A stretch of 64,000 nucleotides of DNA, taken from contig NZ_JAMXIC010000003.1 in NCBI RefSeq assembly GCF_027587375.1, positions 1 to 64,000 on the forward strand. Direction: 5' to 3'. The translations under genes and the position numbers were made by a program. Shown piece by piece: positions 44,301-58,735 of this stretch; within the stretch, counting starts at the first letter, position 1, and each line of letters begins with the position of its first letter. Origin of the DNA: Arthrobacter sp. B2a2-09 (lineage in GTDB: Bacteria > Actinomycetota > Actinomycetes > Actinomycetales > Micrococcaceae). The notes below the pieces were generated by a model. It was not told where the DNA came from and ran no database searches. It saw only the letters and a program-made list of their open reading frames with translations.

Positions 44301-46499
44301 CTAACCGGTCGCAACCGGGCTGAGCACGTCCTTGATCAGCGGGGCAAGTTCTTCCGATGCCAATGCGCTTATGTGGTTGATGTCTGCGTAAAGGGCTGTT
44401 CCGCCAATAAAGGCCGGACAGCGTCCATCGACGCAAAACCAATCCTTCGTTGGAACGAATACGGCATTGGCACCGATGCTGGAAATCGCCCGGGCTTCGA
44501 CCGCGCTTTGGTTGTCGAATTCGGATTTTCTGACCGTGATGCAGTCGCCTGGAGTACTGAACCGCGTGATGCATTGGCTCGGTTCAGCCTTGGCCGGTGC
44601 GGGAGCCTCCAACAACACGTAGCGTGAACCAACCGACGTTACAAATTTCCCCATCTCGCTGATGTTGTGCTGCCACTCGGCGTCCGCGGCAGCGCCCGTC
44701 GCCTTACTGGCCAAGTGCCCATCGTTTCGCAAGAATGACGACACTACGGTGTCGGGTCGAATTCGTTTGATCTCGCCCTGAACCCAAGACTTGAACTTGA
44801 CGCATTCGTCAGCTGATGCGTCCGCCGCCGGCTGAACCAACGTCGGCGAACATGCGGCCACCGTGTAGATGTAAACCTTCCAGTCCTGGCCCTCCAACGC
44901 CTTGCGGATCCCCGGAACAAAGCTCATCGTCGTGGAGTCCCCAAAAACTATCAGAGTCCGTTTCGCGGACTCGGACCCGTAGATGCACCGCTGCGCGTTC
45001 ACGGTCACATCTTTGTCGTGTGCCAAAGGAGACAGGGTACCGCCCAAGCAGCCGTCCTTAATCCACTCAGCAGGTTTCGCCAAAGCGCCGTCAGGACCCA
45101 TCTCGGCCGGGTTTGGCGTAAGCGTAGGCCAGACGCTGGCCCCCAAGGCTGCTCGCAATTGTTCCTGTCGTCCCGAGACAGTTGCTGCAATTGAGTTCTT
45201 CTGGCCCGCGGAATCGGGCGTCGCCGGACCACTGGACGCCGATTGTTGAGCGACGGTCGCAAACGCGATCACAGGAGCACACACAACTACGGCAACGAAA
45301 ACGGCAACACCGGCGATCGAGCGACGACGCCGACCAGGTCCGGATCGCTTCGGCAAAGAAGCAGCACTCTTGGGCGAACCCCAGCGGGACTTTCGAATCG
45401 GATCCTCGACAAACTTGAATGATGCGATCGACAGTGCGCCCATTACTGCTACAGCGATTACGTAATATCGTTTGGATTCAACCGGGACAAAGGCAACAAG
45501 CAGCACTATGACCGGGAAATGCCAAAGGTAAAGCGAGTAAGAGATCTTACCGATGTACCGACTGACGGGATTGGTCAGAACCCACGCGTGGCGATCATAG
45601 TAGCCGTCATGGGCGCCGGTCCCGGCAAGGATGACCAAGCACGACCCGAGCACTGGGAACAGAGCAAACGGACCGGGAAACGGCGTCTCGGGCGTGATGA
45701 TTAGCACCGAAGACAGCAGGACTGCCAGGCCCAGCCACAGCAAAGCAACGCGGATTTGCCGGACGAAGCCCCGGAAGGTTGCAGTGAGTGCTGCCAACAG
45801 GGCGCCTGCAGCCAGTTCCCATCCGCGCGAGAAGGTGGAAAAATAGGCGACCGTGTGGCTTGAATGCGTCTCCCAAAGCGAGAAAGCAAAAGACAAAGCA
45901 ATGGGCAGCGCTATGGCGAAGGACAGGATCGTCAGGGTCCCCCGCTTGTTTGCCTTCCAACGACGCGCGAGGAAGAGAGCGGCCAGGATGATCCAGGGCC
46001 AGACGATATAGAACTGCTCTTCGACGCCCAGAGACCAGTAGTGTTGAATAGGCGATACGGAAGCGCCCGAATTCATGTAGTCGGTCCCAAGGATCGCGAA
46101 TCGCCAGTTGGCCGAAAAAAGCAACGCCCAGAACGTGTCTCCGGCGATGGCGGCGGCCCGCCCACCGTAAAAAATAATGTAGGCCGCCGTCAAAGTGGCA
46201 CTAAGTACCAAAACGGCAGCTGGCAAAATGCGTTTGATCCGGCGGATATAGAACTGTTTGAAAGAAATCCGTCCAGTGTCCATAGCCTCCCGAAGGAGTA
46301 TTCCGGAAATCAAATAGCCGGAGATGACGAAGAAGATATCCACGCCGACAAAGCCACCCTGCGGCCAATGGATCAGGTGGTCGAGCACAACGGCCATCAC
46401 CGCGATGGCGCGGAGACCTTCGATGTCCAGCCGGCGCTTGTGCCCTGAAATTTGTTGCCGCGCCAGAGTCGCAGTCCCGACAGCCGTTGCTGAAGACAT
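44301..46499 (-). CDS. OafA/YrhL-type O-acyltransferase with SGNH C-terminal domain
   Basis: This protein of about 732 residues acylates a surface glycan. Residues about 20-370 are the acyltransferase-3 membrane domain: [18 protein letters not shown] with the conserved His, [27 protein letters not shown], and about ten helices. After a basic linker and one more helix comes an extracytoplasmic SGNH hydrolase-like domain: [10 protein letters not shown] (catalytic Ser block) and [13 protein letters not shown] (Asp-His block). The ATG at 46499 is used; an in-frame GTG at 46514 is equally possible. It is divergent from rmlA. O-acetylation of the locus polysaccharide is the likely role. Confidence 0.88.
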   Translation of the reverse strand: MSSATAVGTATLARQQISGHKRRLDIEGLRAIAVMAVVLDHLIHWPQGGFVGVDIFFVISGYLISGILLREAMDTGRISFKQFYIRRIKRILPAAVLVLSATLTAAYIIFYGGRAAAIAGDTFWALLFSANWRFAILGTDYMNSGASVSPIQHYWSLGVEEQFYIVWPWIILAALFLARRWKANKRGTLTILSFAIALPIALSFAFSLWETHSSHTVAYFSTFSRGWELAAGALLAALTATFRGFVRQIRVALLWLGLAVLLSSVLIITPETPFPGPFALFPVLGSCLVILAGTGAHDGYYDRHAWVLTNPVSRYIGKISYSLYLWHFPVIVLLVAFVPVESKRYYVIAVAVMGALSIASFKFVEDPIRKSRWGSPKSAASLPKRSGPGRRRRSIAGVAVFVAVVVCAPVIAFATVAQQSASSGPATPDSAGQKNSIAATVSGRQEQLRAALGASVWPTLTPNPAEMGPDGALAKPAEWIKDGCLGGTLSPLAHDKDVTVNAQRCIYGSESAKRTLIVFGDSTTMSFVPGIRKALEGQDWKVYIYTVAACSPTLVQPAADASADECVKFKSWVQGEIKRIRPDTVVSSFLRNDGHLASKATGAAADAEWQHNISEMGKFVTSVGSRYVLLEAPAPAKAEPSQCITRFSTPGDCITVRKSEFDNQSAVEARAISSIGANAVFVPTKDWFCVDGRCPAFIGGTALYADINHISALASEELAPLIKDVLSPVATG

Positions 46500-46601
46500 A
46501 TCTACAAGTTCCACTCATCTCGGCTTCCAGGACCCGTCGATCTTACCAAGCAGACGACCTCTAGTTTGCCGTGGCGGATCCTATACGGAAGGATTGAGCC
46601 C

Positions 46602-47465
46602 ATGCGTGGAATAATCTTGGCCGGCGGAACTGGATCCCGGTTGCACCCGATCACCTTCGGTATCAGCAAACAACTAGTTCCTGTGTACGACAAGCCGATG
46701 ATCTATTACCCCCTGTCGACGCTCATACTGGCGGGGATTCGCGACATCCTCATCATCACCACACCCCACGACGCCGAGCAGTTCCAGCGTCTCCTCGGCG
46801 ATGGCTCGCAGTTTGGCATCAACCTCAGCTATGTTCAGCAGCCCTCCCCCGACGGCCTCGCCCAGGCCTTCATCCTTGGCGCGGACCACATCGGAAACGA
46901 CACCGTGGCTTTGGTTCTGGGTGACAATATCTTCTACGGCCAAGGGATGGGGACGCAGTTGCGCCGGCACGCCAACATCGACGGCGGCGCAGTCTTCGGT
47001 TACTGGGTCGGCGACCCCAAAGCCTACGGTGTCGTGGAATTCGACGAGACTGGGAAAGCTATATCCCTTGAGGAGAAGCCTGAAAAGCCGAAATCCCACT
47101 ACGCTGTTCCAGGCCTGTACTTCTATGACAACGACGTCGTCGACATTTCCAAGAACCTGCAGCCGTCAGCGCGAGGCGAGCTGGAAATAACGGATGTGAA
47201 CCGCACATACCTCGAGAGAGAAAAACTCCGCGTCGAAATTCTCCCCCGAGGCACGGCGTGGCTTGATACCGGGACGTTCAACGATCTCAATGACGCCTCC
47301 AATTTCATCCGTACTGTAGAGAACCGTCAGGGCCTCAAGATCGGCGCGCCCGAGGAAATCGCGTGGCGCCAAGGCTTCCTGACTGACGACGAACTCCGCC
47401 AGCGGGCCGAACCTCTGGTGAAGAGCGGGTACGGCCAGTACTTGCTCGGGCTCCTCGACGGCTAG
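46602..47465 (+). CDS. rmlA: Glucose-1-phosphate thymidylyltransferase
   Basis: This 287-residue nucleotidyltransferase makes dTDP-glucose, the first step to dTDP-rhamnose. It has [16 protein letters not shown] with the activating Arg, [38 protein letters not shown] and [10 protein letters not shown], all typical of RmlA. The ATG at 46602 follows GGAAGGA; a longer frame adds unrelated residues. It is separated from rmlB and rmlC-rmlD by about 8 kb but is clearly the matching enzyme. Confidence 0.95.
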   Translation: MRGIILAGGTGSRLHPITFGISKQLVPVYDKPMIYYPLSTLILAGIRDILIITTPHDAEQFQRLLGDGSQFGINLSYVQQPSPDGLAQAFILGADHIGNDTVALVLGDNIFYGQGMGTQLRRHANIDGGAVFGYWVGDPKAYGVVEFDETGKAISLEEKPEKPKSHYAVPGLYFYDNDVVDISKNLQPSARGELEITDVNRTYLEREKLRVEILPRGTAWLDTGTFNDLNDASNFIRTVENRQGLKIGAPEEIAWRQGFLTDDELRQRAEPLVKSGYGQYLLGLLDG

Positions 47466-47517
47466 GACACCATATTTGCCGGTCGTCGAACATCCTTAAG
47501 TTACAGGTGGAGTCCAA

Positions 47518-49503
47518 TTGAGTTGGTATTCAACGCTTCCAGTTTTTCTTGCCAGCTTGGCAGTCCTCTTTGTTCCCGGGAGCTTGATCGCCGCGTCGTT
47601 GGGCCTTCGGGGCTTGACCTTCCTTGCAGTAGCACCTGTGCTCAGTGTCTTCGCTGTCGCGTGTACTGCCATCGTCCTTCCCTATTTGGGAATCTCATGG
47701 TCACTTATGCCAGTCATCGTCGCGGCTATCGCCGTGGCAGCCGTTTTGTTCGCGGCGAGCTATCTAACGGCTGACAAGCTCGCCGTACGATTTCGACTAA
47801 ATTTCAGGCGGCCCACAGCCAAAACATACGCTGCCGGAATCGGTTTCATAGTCGGCAGCATTTCCATAGCGTTCCAACTTCGCCAGGCTTTCGACCGGCC
47901 GGACAACATTTCCCAGACGTTTGACAACGTATTCCATCTCAATGCGGTCCGCTACATCCTCGACACCGCCAATGGCTCGTCCCTGACCCTCACGAGCATG
48001 ACCAATGGCGACAATCCGCCGTACTTCTACCCTGCAGCCTGGCATGACCTCGCATCCCTCGTAGTGCAGATCACCGGCGCTCCGATCAGCGTCGCTGTCA
48101 ACGTCCTAAACATCTGCATTGCAGCCATAGTGTGGCCGCTCGGTTGCATGTTCCTGACGCGTGTTGTCACAAAGGGGAATGGTTACGTCGTAGGTGCCGC
48201 TGGCCTCCTCGCGGCAGGGTTCAGTGCTTTCCCCCTATTGTTGTTGGATTTTGGCGTCCTGTACCCAAACTTCCTCGCACTATGTATGCTCCCGACGGCC
48301 TTGGCTGGCGTAGCCGTGTTTTTTGCGGCCGGCGACATCACGCGGATACCGGCTCTCGCCCGTTTTGCCCTAGCCCCCAGCCTTGCAGCAGGACTCGCGA
48401 TTGCACATCCGAACGGGCTCATGTCTCTCGTGGCCCTGTCAGCGCCCATCCTCCTCTTCAGCTACATTCGGTACTGGGTTCGCAAACATAAGCAAGCTCA
48501 GGGCTACAAGGGCATCATCTTTTTCGGAATTGCGCTGCTCCTCGCGTTTGCAGTCATGGCGGTCATGTGGAAATTGATTCGGCCGCCGGTGGAGGCGTCG
48601 GGCTGGAAGCCGGTCCAGACTGTTGGCCAAGCCGTTGGAGAAGTCATTACAAACTCGCCGATGCACCACGCCCCGGCGTGGGCAGTGAGCGGCTTGATGC
48701 TTTTGGGAATTGCCGTCCTAGCGCGGAGACGGCATAACTTGTGGTTCTTGGGGTCGTTTCTCGTCTCGGCCGTGTTGTTTGTGGTGGTCTCCGCCGGTCC
48801 AGACCCGTGGTTCCGGAATCTGCTGACCGGTGTCTGGTACAACGACAGCTACCGGCTGGCAGCCTTGCTGCCGATTGTGGCAGTACCCCTTTCAGCCATC
48901 GGTCTAGCCTGGCTGATCAGAAGGAGCCAGATCTGGTGGTTCTCTGGGCGGGAGACTCGAAGCAGATGGTTCGGAACAGAGAACCATCTTCGAGTGGTTG
49001 GTGCGATCGTCCTGCCTGTAGTGCTACTCGCCATGACCCTTGCTTTTCAAACCGTTCCACTCGGTAGTGCGATAGCGTCTGCTCGCAACATCTACTCGAC
49101 GACTCCAAACGCGCCACTTGTGAGTAAAGACGAAATGACTCTTATCGAAGAGCTCGACAACTACGTGCCGCAAAATGCAACAATTGCGGTCAGTCCTTGG
49201 AACGGCTCGGCGATGGCTTTCGCCCTGGCCGACAGAAACACGACGTCCAAGCACACCCTTACGACGTACACGCCCGCGGTCCTCGTGCTGAATGATCACC
49301 TCCGTGACGCCGTCAGCGACCCTGAGGTGTGCAAGGCGGTCCATGCGACCGGCGTAGGCTACGCTTTGAATTTTGGCACCCAAGAGGTTCATGGAGAGGA
49401 CCACGGCTTCAAGGGACTCTTGATTGAGCAAGCGACTCCGGGCTTCCAGCTTCTAGCGCAGGTCGGTGGGGCGAAGCTGTTCAAGGTGACCGCCTGCGGT
49501 TAG
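47518..49503 (+). CDS. Large polytopic membrane protein (DUF6541-like)
   Basis: This 661-residue protein has about eleven to twelve hydrophobic helices over residues 1-525 and a soluble extracytoplasmic C-terminal domain of about 130 residues. FDNVFHLNAVRYI and DNPPYFYPAAWH in the first large loop recall the acidic and aromatic loop motifs of GT-C-fold enzymes. It could therefore be a polyprenol-sugar-dependent glycosyltransferase or a polymerase-like protein for the polysaccharide. It uses a TTG start at 47518 with GGTGGAG six bases upstream. It follows rmlA by 52 bases and ends at a strong bidirectional hairpin. Function is unassigned. Confidence 0.75.
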   Translation: MSWYSTLPVFLASLAVLFVPGSLIAASLGLRGLTFLAVAPVLSVFAVACTAIVLPYLGISWSLMPVIVAAIAVAAVLFAASYLTADKLAVRFRLNFRRPTAKTYAAGIGFIVGSISIAFQLRQAFDRPDNISQTFDNVFHLNAVRYILDTANGSSLTLTSMTNGDNPPYFYPAAWHDLASLVVQITGAPISVAVNVLNICIAAIVWPLGCMFLTRVVTKGNGYVVGAAGLLAAGFSAFPLLLLDFGVLYPNFLALCMLPTALAGVAVFFAAGDITRIPALARFALAPSLAAGLAIAHPNGLMSLVALSAPILLFSYIRYWVRKHKQAQGYKGIIFFGIALLLAFAVMAVMWKLIRPPVEASGWKPVQTVGQAVGEVITNSPMHHAPAWAVSGLMLLGIAVLARRRHNLWFLGSFLVSAVLFVVVSAGPDPWFRNLLTGVWYNDSYRLAALLPIVAVPLSAIGLAWLIRRSQIWWFSGRETRSRWFGTENHLRVVGAIVLPVVLLAMTLAFQTVPLGSAIASARNIYSTTPNAPLVSKDEMTLIEELDNYVPQNATIAVSPWNGSAMAFALADRNTTSKHTLTTYTPAVLVLNDHLRDAVSDPEVCKAVHATGVGYALNFGTQEVHGEDHGFKGLLIEQATPGFQLLAQVGGAKLFKVTACG

Positions 49504-49547
49504 CTCGAACCGCAACCGCCGGATCGTTCTCGACCGCTCTTAACGGT

Positions 49548-49576
49548 GAAACGCCCCGCCAGAGGCGGGGCGTTTC
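49548..49576. terminator. Bidirectional terminator between convergent membrane-protein and ABC genes
   Basis: A perfect 13-bp stem (GAAACGCCCCGCC and its complement) with an AGA loop ends in TTTC on either strand. It lies between the plus-strand DUF6541-like gene and the minus-strand ABC ATPase gene. Confidence 0.85.
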
Positions 49577-49600
49577 AGTCTCCGGTCTACAACGCGGTGC

Positions 49601-50332
49601 TTAGACTTGGCTTCGGAGCTGAGCCACAGCGTCATCGATGGCTCCGTCAAACACGACGTTTCCGTGCTTGAGAACCACTCCCCGATCGCAAATACGGGAA
49701 ACGAGTTCAAGGTCGTGACTGACCACAACGAGGGTCTTCCCTGCTGCGGAAAGCTCCTTGATCCTGGCGAGGCACTTACGCTGAAACGGTTCGTCTCCAA
49801 CTGCCAATATCTCGTCCACGAGGAAAACCTCGGGGTCAGTATGAACGGCGACGGAGAACGCCAGGCGAAGGTACATTCCAGACGAATAGAACCTGACCTC
49901 GGTATCGATGAACTCGCCGATCTCGGAAAATTCCACGATGGAATCAAATTGTTCGTCGATCTGAGCTTCGGTCATCCCCAGAATCGCGCCGTTCAGGTAG
50001 ACGTTTTCCCGGCCGGACAGGTCGTGATGGAAGCCGGCTCCCACCTCGATAAGGCCTGCGACTCTGCCTCGCGTCCGCACAGATCCGCTATCCGGCAACA
50101 TGACACCTGAAATGTGCTTGAGCAGCGTGGACTTGCCGGAGCCATTCAAGCCCAACAAGGCGACGGTCTCACCTTGTTGGATTTCAAGATCGACGTCGTG
50201 AAGCGCATGGAACTTCTTCGAGATGTCGCCCTTACGGCCGGTCACGAGCCAGACAATTGCTTCCTTGAGGGATCGCGTATGCCTCAGCACGAATTGCTTG
50301 TTCAGCTTCTGAACTTCGATTGCAACAGACAT
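49601..50332 (-). CDS. wzt: ABC-2 polysaccharide exporter ATPase (Wzt/TagH type)
   Basis: This 243-residue ATPase powers export of a lipid-linked polysaccharide. It has Walker A GLNGSGKST, RGRVAGLIEVGAGFHHDLSGREN (typical Q-loop region of Wzt/TagH), signature YSSGMYLRLAF, Walker B VFLVDEILAVGD, and H-loop VSHD. It lacks the C-terminal carbohydrate-binding domain found in some Wzt proteins. The ATG at 50332 follows GGAG at eight bases; a GTG overlapping the permease stop is the alternative. The gene order glf, glfT-like, wzm, wzt with overlaps suggests export of a galactofuranose-containing glycan. Confidence 0.92.
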   Translation of the reverse strand: MSVAIEVQKLNKQFVLRHTRSLKEAIVWLVTGRKGDISKKFHALHDVDLEIQQGETVALLGLNGSGKSTLLKHISGVMLPDSGSVRTRGRVAGLIEVGAGFHHDLSGRENVYLNGAILGMTEAQIDEQFDSIVEFSEIGEFIDTEVRFYSSGMYLRLAFSVAVHTDPEVFLVDEILAVGDEPFQRKCLARIKELSAAGKTLVVVSHDLELVSRICDRGVVLKHGNVVFDGAIDDAVAQLRSQV

Positions 50333-50334
50333 CG

Positions 50335-51224
50335 TCACAGCTCCTGCGCGAATCGGCCCTCAAGCCGGCGGAATGCCCACTGGCCGAGAACGAGAACTGC
50401 AAGGGAAACCACGATTCCAACAGGGATCCAAAGCGGCAGGAGATTCGGCGGCATCGGGGCAGTTTCATCGGTGGTTGGAAGCCAGAAGGCATAATGAAAG
50501 GCTTCGACGCCGATGGTGATGGGATTGACTTGGTAGAGGGCGTACCAACTCGCGCCAAGTTTGCTCTGCACCATGGTCCACGAGTACATGATGGGAGAAG
50601 TCCAGGTCGCAACCATCAACAGCATGTCGACGATGTTCTCGGAGTCCCTGAAATAGACATTCGCAGAGCCAAAGAGAAGTCCTAAACCGGTGGCCAACAT
50701 AGCTACGATCACGAAACCTGCGACGGCTGCGACGAGTTGCAACAAGCTCGGGTGCCACCCGGCGAACAGACAGGCGACAACCAGGACAATCAACTGCGGA
50801 ATGAAATGTACGGCGGAAACCCAGACGGACGCAACGGGGAATAGCTCACGCGGCAAGTAGATCTTCTTAATGAGGCCACCGTTGCCCACTATCGAACGTG
50901 CAGCGTTGCTGAGCGCCTCGGTGAAAAAGTTGATCAGGACGATTCCGGAGAACAAGTACACGGCATAGTTGGCCAGACCGTCCGGGTTTCGAGCGCTCTT
51001 CTCAAGTCCTAGAAAGACGCCCAAGGCAATGTAAAAGACGAGGAACTGAACGCCCGGCTTTACGTAGGACCAAAGCAGCCCAAGAACCGACCCCTTGTAG
51101 CGGATCTGCAGTTCTTTCCGGACAAGGAGTTTGAGCAGGAATCGCTGTCTGAACACGTCCGCGAGACCGCCCCCCACGCCCGGACGGACGAGGGGGGCAG
51201 TTTCGCTGAAGTCACTCGCAGTTG

Positions 51225-51228
<4 letters not shown>
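50335..51228 (-). CDS. wzm: ABC-2 polysaccharide exporter permease (Wzm/TagG type)
   Basis: This 297-residue protein has six membrane helices. The N-terminal amphipathic gate helix region is VFRQRFLLKLLVRKELQIRYKGSVLGLLWSYVKPG, the motif of TagG/Wzm permeases. NVYFRDSENIVDMLLMVATWTSPIMYS in the fifth helix area is also typical. The GTG at 51228 overlaps the stop of the galactofuranosyltransferase gene by four bases (GTGA), so translation is coupled; the longer open frame upstream is an overlap artefact. Confidence 0.92.
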
Positions 51229-54595
<3,367 letters not shown>

Positions 54596-54647
54596 TCACA
54601 AATATGGTGGAAGAACAGCAGCCGCGAGAGCCGAAGGAGCGGACTCA

Positions 54648-57600
54648 GTGACATTCCATTGCACCCTGGTCCGGGCCCCACGGGCGTTCCGGCAAAGTGA
54701 ACCCGTTGAACTGACTCTAGCCGTCGGCAACGGCACCCCTGGCGCGGTCGTCGAGGCCGCAGTCGCCGCTGAGTTCAGCACCGGGGAACTGACAGTCTGC
54801 GGGCTGCCACTCAGCGGCCTCGCCGTTGGCTCGGCGCCTCTCATGCCTGGAGCTGTGTTGGTCGACGGGGCCGATTCGGAGGCACCAGACACCCCTAACG
54901 GCAAACGCAGTCCTGCGGCGTTGTCCTTGCTGGTGCACGCCGGACCCGCCGCCGGCCTGGTCATTCCGCTGGAACGAGGCAGTTACAGGATCGGTAGGAG
55001 CAATGCGGATATTTGCCTCCCGGATCCTGATGTTTCCCGGGTTCACGCGGTTCTGACAGTCTCCGAAACGGCAGTCACCATAACCGACAACGGGAGCGCG
55101 AACGGAACAGTGGTGGATGGACGCAAGGTCCGCTCCGCTTTTCTCTCAACCGCATCCAGGATCCGATGTGGTGGCTCGGTCATGTCGGTCGTCTTCGGCA
55201 ACGAAGAATTCGGAGCGGAGTCACTGGGTGCAGCCGGCCTGGGCGTCGCCGAGCCGCTCTCGGTGCAGCGGCGCAATGATGCGGGCAGCCGCACGCAACT
55301 ACTCCTCACGGCCGGGATTCCGCTCCTGCTGGGAGTTGGAATGGCTCTGGCCACTGGCATGTGGATATTCCTCGGATTCACTGCAATTTCTGCCATCGCG
55401 GTCCTTGCCCCGGCAATTTCTGGAAGACGTGAGCGCCGCCTTCTGGCTGCAGCGATCGCGGCGGCCGTCGAACAAGACCGAGCCCGACGACGGCGGTGTT
55501 CGCCGTCCGCCGCGGAGCTCGCCTATGCTGTCGGCTCAGCTGCTTTCCTCTCAAGGGAACACGGACGAAAACCGTTGACGTTGCCAAGCACCGGTGCAGC
55601 GCAAGGACCGGTAGGCTGCCGCGATGTCTGGCTCCGGCTCGGCACCAGTCCGCAGAACGCCCGGGTTGCACTCGATCCCGCGGACCCGAGCTTCCAGCCA
55701 CCGCAGTTGGGCCCTGTTCCGGTAGTTCTGGATTCCTCTACCCAAGCCGTTTCCCTCGCTGGACCTGAAGCCAAGGTGCAAGGAATGTTCAGATTTCTGC
55801 TCATGCAGCTAGCTGCCTTTCCCAGCGCAACCAACGTACCTGTCCTCATACACGGACCCATAGCTCTCTTGCCGACCAGCGCCCGGTTCCTCCCCCGGGT
55901 CACCCTGACCACGGACGCCTCTTCAGCCGCGACTGTTCTTTTCGCGCTGGCGGATAGACCGGGAGCACTGTTTCTGGTGGGGCCAGGGCGGGATCCCGGC
56001 GTCGACGCACTCCGGCAAGCGGCGATCGAATCTGGTTGGAGAATCTTCCAGCGCACAGCGAGCGGAGATGAATACGGTTCCGTGGTCGAGCTCTGGAACA
56101 GACGCGGAGTCCTTCGTTCGTGTCATTCCGAAACGGAATTTGACCCTGACCTTGTCCCGCACTCGGTCTTCGACCGCTACTGCCGCTCATTGGCAGGGGT
56201 GCCCGGCGTGGCGACAGAAAGGGCGACGGTTGTCCCCTCTACGTGCCTGCTTGCCGAACTGCTTCCGAACAACCCCTCCAGCATCGCGGCCCGTTGGCGA
56301 GATTCTTCAGCAGGCAGAGGGCTATCCGCGGTCATCGGGCAAGGAGCCGAGGGGACCCGTTCCCTTGATTTGGTTTCGGACGGCCCGCACCTCCTCGTGG
56401 CGGGAACTACGGGATCGGGAAAGTCCGAGCTTCTGCGAACTATAGTGTCGGCGATCTCGCTGACCCACAGCCCGGACCGGGTCAACTTTCTGTTTGTTGA
56501 TTTCAAGGGAGGTTCGGGCCTCGGGCCTTTGGTCGATCTGCCGCAAAGCGTCGGAATGCTTACGGATCTCAGCGAACACGAACTTGAGCGGACTCTTTCG
56601 TCCCTCCGTGCCGAGGTTCGGATGCGGGAAGCGATCCTCGCGAAGGCCGGTGTCCCTGATTTGCCCGCATACTGGGCCAAGGCCACGGTGACTGGGGGCG
56701 GGGCTGTGGCGGGACGAAGAAGCCAATGGACTGTCCTTCCACGTCTGGTGCTCGTGATCGACGAATTCCGGATGCTCATTGAAGACGCCCCGGCTGCCGT
56801 GGCCGAGTTAATGCGGATTGCCACCCTGGGCCGGTCCCTGGGCATCCACCTGATCATGGCAACACAACGTCCACAGGGTGCACTGAGTGCGGACATCCGG
56901 GCCAACGTCACCACCAGCATTGCTCTACGCGTCCAATCAGAAATGGAATCGCGGGACGTCATCAACTCGCCGGCTGCGGCATCGATTCCGGTGTGTCTGC
57001 CTGGCCGCGCCTATATGGTTCGAGGGGCGGAAGACGCCGAGCCCTTTCAGTCAGCGACTCTCTCGGGCAGCGGAAATGCCCGGTCACTCACGAAGACCAT
57101 CGCCCGGCCGGCAGCAGGGTCGCTCCGCTTCGGCGGTTGGTCTGAAACCGCCGACGCAGAGACTCAGGGTGCGGAGGCAACGCCTGCAGAAGCCGCGCGC
57201 CCCATCATCAAAGCAATCAACCGGGTTTGGGACGTCCATGGGGGTAGACCGCCCCGGAGGCCTGTTGCGCCTGCACTTCCTGAGTCCATCCCGTGGCACC
57301 AATCCCTTAGCGCATCGGCGGGCAAGCATGCGGCTACCGGAACATCAGCAGGCCCGACGGCCTACCTTGGCTTGGCCGACTTGCCCACGCAACAACGGAT
57401 TGCCGGCCTGTTTTGGACTCCGCTCGTCCACGGCAATCTTGGACTCGTTGGCCCTCCTGGAAGCGGAGTTGAAGATGCCTGCCGCGCGGCAGCGGCCCAG
57501 CTTGTTGGAAGTGCCGCGGAACTCCATCTCTATGTCCTTGACGGAGACGGTTCGTTCGCCGACGTGGAAGCCCAGGGACGTGTGGGAGCCATTGCCTCGC

Positions 57601-58712
57601 TCAACCACATCAGAAGGGGCGTCCGCATCTTGGAAAGGCTCGCGGCTGAAGTGTCGGCGCGGCAATCCCTAGGGACCGTCGTCGGGCAGGTCCCCCTTCT
57701 TCTGGTTATCTCCAGATGGGGTTCTTGGGTCTCTGAGTTGCGCGCCGGGCCCCTGGCATGGGCCGAAGAACTGGTACACGCCATCGTGCGCGACGGACCG
57801 AGGTCAGGAGTGGCTGTTCTTGTCACGGGCGACCGCGAACTGACCGCGTCGCGCATGTTCGCGTCAATCCCCAACCGCGCATACTTTCCCATCGGGACCA
57901 CAGAAGAAGGACGGCTGGCGTGGCCCCGTTTTGCGGCAACGAAGCCCCTGAGGGGCCGGGCCGTCGTGGGTGGCAACCTTATTGATGTTGACACTGCAGT
58001 CGCCCAGCTCGTGGCGCCCCCGCCAAATACGGCCTGGCCGTACTGCGTGTCCCCTGAAGCTGCGCGGCGCCCATTCCGGGTGGATCCCCTGCCGCAATTC
58101 ATCCGGGCTTCGGATCTCGCGGCAGACGGCCGAACCGAAGCCACTGCCCCTTCCCGCACTCGTGCGCCGGGATCCGTACTCCTCGGGGTTGGCGGGGACG
58201 AACACGAACCTGTTTGGATCTCGCTGCCGCGCTCAGCCGTCCTCCTCGCGCTTGGCACCCCTGGTTCCGGCAAGTCGTCATTGCTCACCGCATTGCCCCT
58301 GCTCAATCCAACCCATCAGTGGCGGACACCACCCAGAGGTGCCGATCCTGATGCCTTTTGGGCAGACTTCCACCGGGAGGCAGCCCGCAAGCTCGTGGGT
58401 GCAGAAGTCATCTCCCTCGTGGACGACGCCGAACGCCTCAGCAGCGAAACCGGGATTCTCCTGGCTGAGCTTCCCAGTATGGGCTTCTCTGTGGTGGCAA
58501 CTGCGGGGCAAAGCCCGGCCCTTCTGCAGCGGACGCCCCTTGCATCCCTGGCCCGAAACCACGGAAGCGGAATCCTCCTGGGCAATGGGTCGCCTAGCGC
58601 TGGAGATTTCTTCGGCATCCGCGTCGACGTCGAATACGCAGCACCGCCGGGTCGTGCTGTCCTGATCGAAAATGGACAAACACGCTCGCTCCAGATCGCC
58701 GCTCCGGACTAA
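54648..58712 (+). CDS. FHA domain FtsK/SpoIIIE-type ATPase (EssC/EccC-like)
   Basis: This 1354-residue membrane ATPase is related to the motor of type VII secretion. A beta-rich N-terminal part is followed by an FHA domain (about 91-170: SYRIGRSNADICL, VSRVHA, NGSANGT), two membrane helices near 215-262, and three ATPase-like domains. The first is complete: Walker A AGTTGSGKSE near 583-592, Walker B LVLVIDEF near 701, and ATQRPQGALS. The second has GPPGSGVED near 931, with Val replacing the Walker Lys, and no clear Walker B. The third has GTPGSGKSS near 1203 and SLVDDAE. The domain order matches EssC. No WXG100 substrates or other secretion components are visible nearby. The GTG at 54648 is preceded by GAAGGAG. 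Confidence 0.87.
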   Translation: MTFHCTLVRAPRAFRQSEPVELTLAVGNGTPGAVVEAAVAAEFSTGELTVCGLPLSGLAVGSAPLMPGAVLVDGADSEAPDTPNGKRSPAALSLLVHAGPAAGLVIPLERGSYRIGRSNADICLPDPDVSRVHAVLTVSETAVTITDNGSANGTVVDGRKVRSAFLSTASRIRCGGSVMSVVFGNEEFGAESLGAAGLGVAEPLSVQRRNDAGSRTQLLLTAGIPLLLGVGMALATGMWIFLGFTAISAIAVLAPAISGRRERRLLAAAIAAAVEQDRARRRRCSPSAAELAYAVGSAAFLSREHGRKPLTLPSTGAAQGPVGCRDVWLRLGTSPQNARVALDPADPSFQPPQLGPVPVVLDSSTQAVSLAGPEAKVQGMFRFLLMQLAAFPSATNVPVLIHGPIALLPTSARFLPRVTLTTDASSAATVLFALADRPGALFLVGPGRDPGVDALRQAAIESGWRIFQRTASGDEYGSVVELWNRRGVLRSCHSETEFDPDLVPHSVFDRYCRSLAGVPGVATERATVVPSTCLLAELLPNNPSSIAARWRDSSAGRGLSAVIGQGAEGTRSLDLVSDGPHLLVAGTTGSGKSELLRTIVSAISLTHSPDRVNFLFVDFKGGSGLGPLVDLPQSVGMLTDLSEHELERTLSSLRAEVRMREAILAKAGVPDLPAYWAKATVTGGGAVAGRRSQWTVLPRLVLVIDEFRMLIEDAPAAVAELMRIATLGRSLGIHLIMATQRPQGALSADIRANVTTSIALRVQSEMESRDVINSPAAASIPVCLPGRAYMVRGAEDAEPFQSATLSGSGNARSLTKTIARPAAGSLRFGGWSETADAETQGAEATPAEAARPIIKAINRVWDVHGGRPPRRPVAPALPESIPWHQSLSASAGKHAATGTSAGPTAYLGLADLPTQQRIAGLFWTPLVHGNLGLVGPPGSGVEDACRAAAAQLVGSAAELHLYVLDGDGSFADVEAQGRVGAIASLNHIRRGVRILERLAAEVSARQSLGTVVGQVPLLLVISRWGSWVSELRAGPLAWAEELVHAIVRDGPRSGVAVLVTGDRELTASRMFASIPNRAYFPIGTTEEGRLAWPRFAATKPLRGRAVVGGNLIDVDTAVAQLVAPPPNTAWPYCVSPEAARRPFRVDPLPQFIRASDLAADGRTEATAPSRTRAPGSVLLGVGGDEHEPVWISLPRSAVLLALGTPGSGKSSLLTALPLLNPTHQWRTPPRGADPDAFWADFHREAARKLVGAEVISLVDDAERLSSETGILLAELPSMGFSVVATAGQSPALLQRTPLASLARNHGSGILLGNGSPSAGDFFGIRVDVEYAAPPGRAVLIENGQTRSLQIAAPD

Positions 58713-58735
58713 GAAGGTGCGCCAAGGTGAAACAG

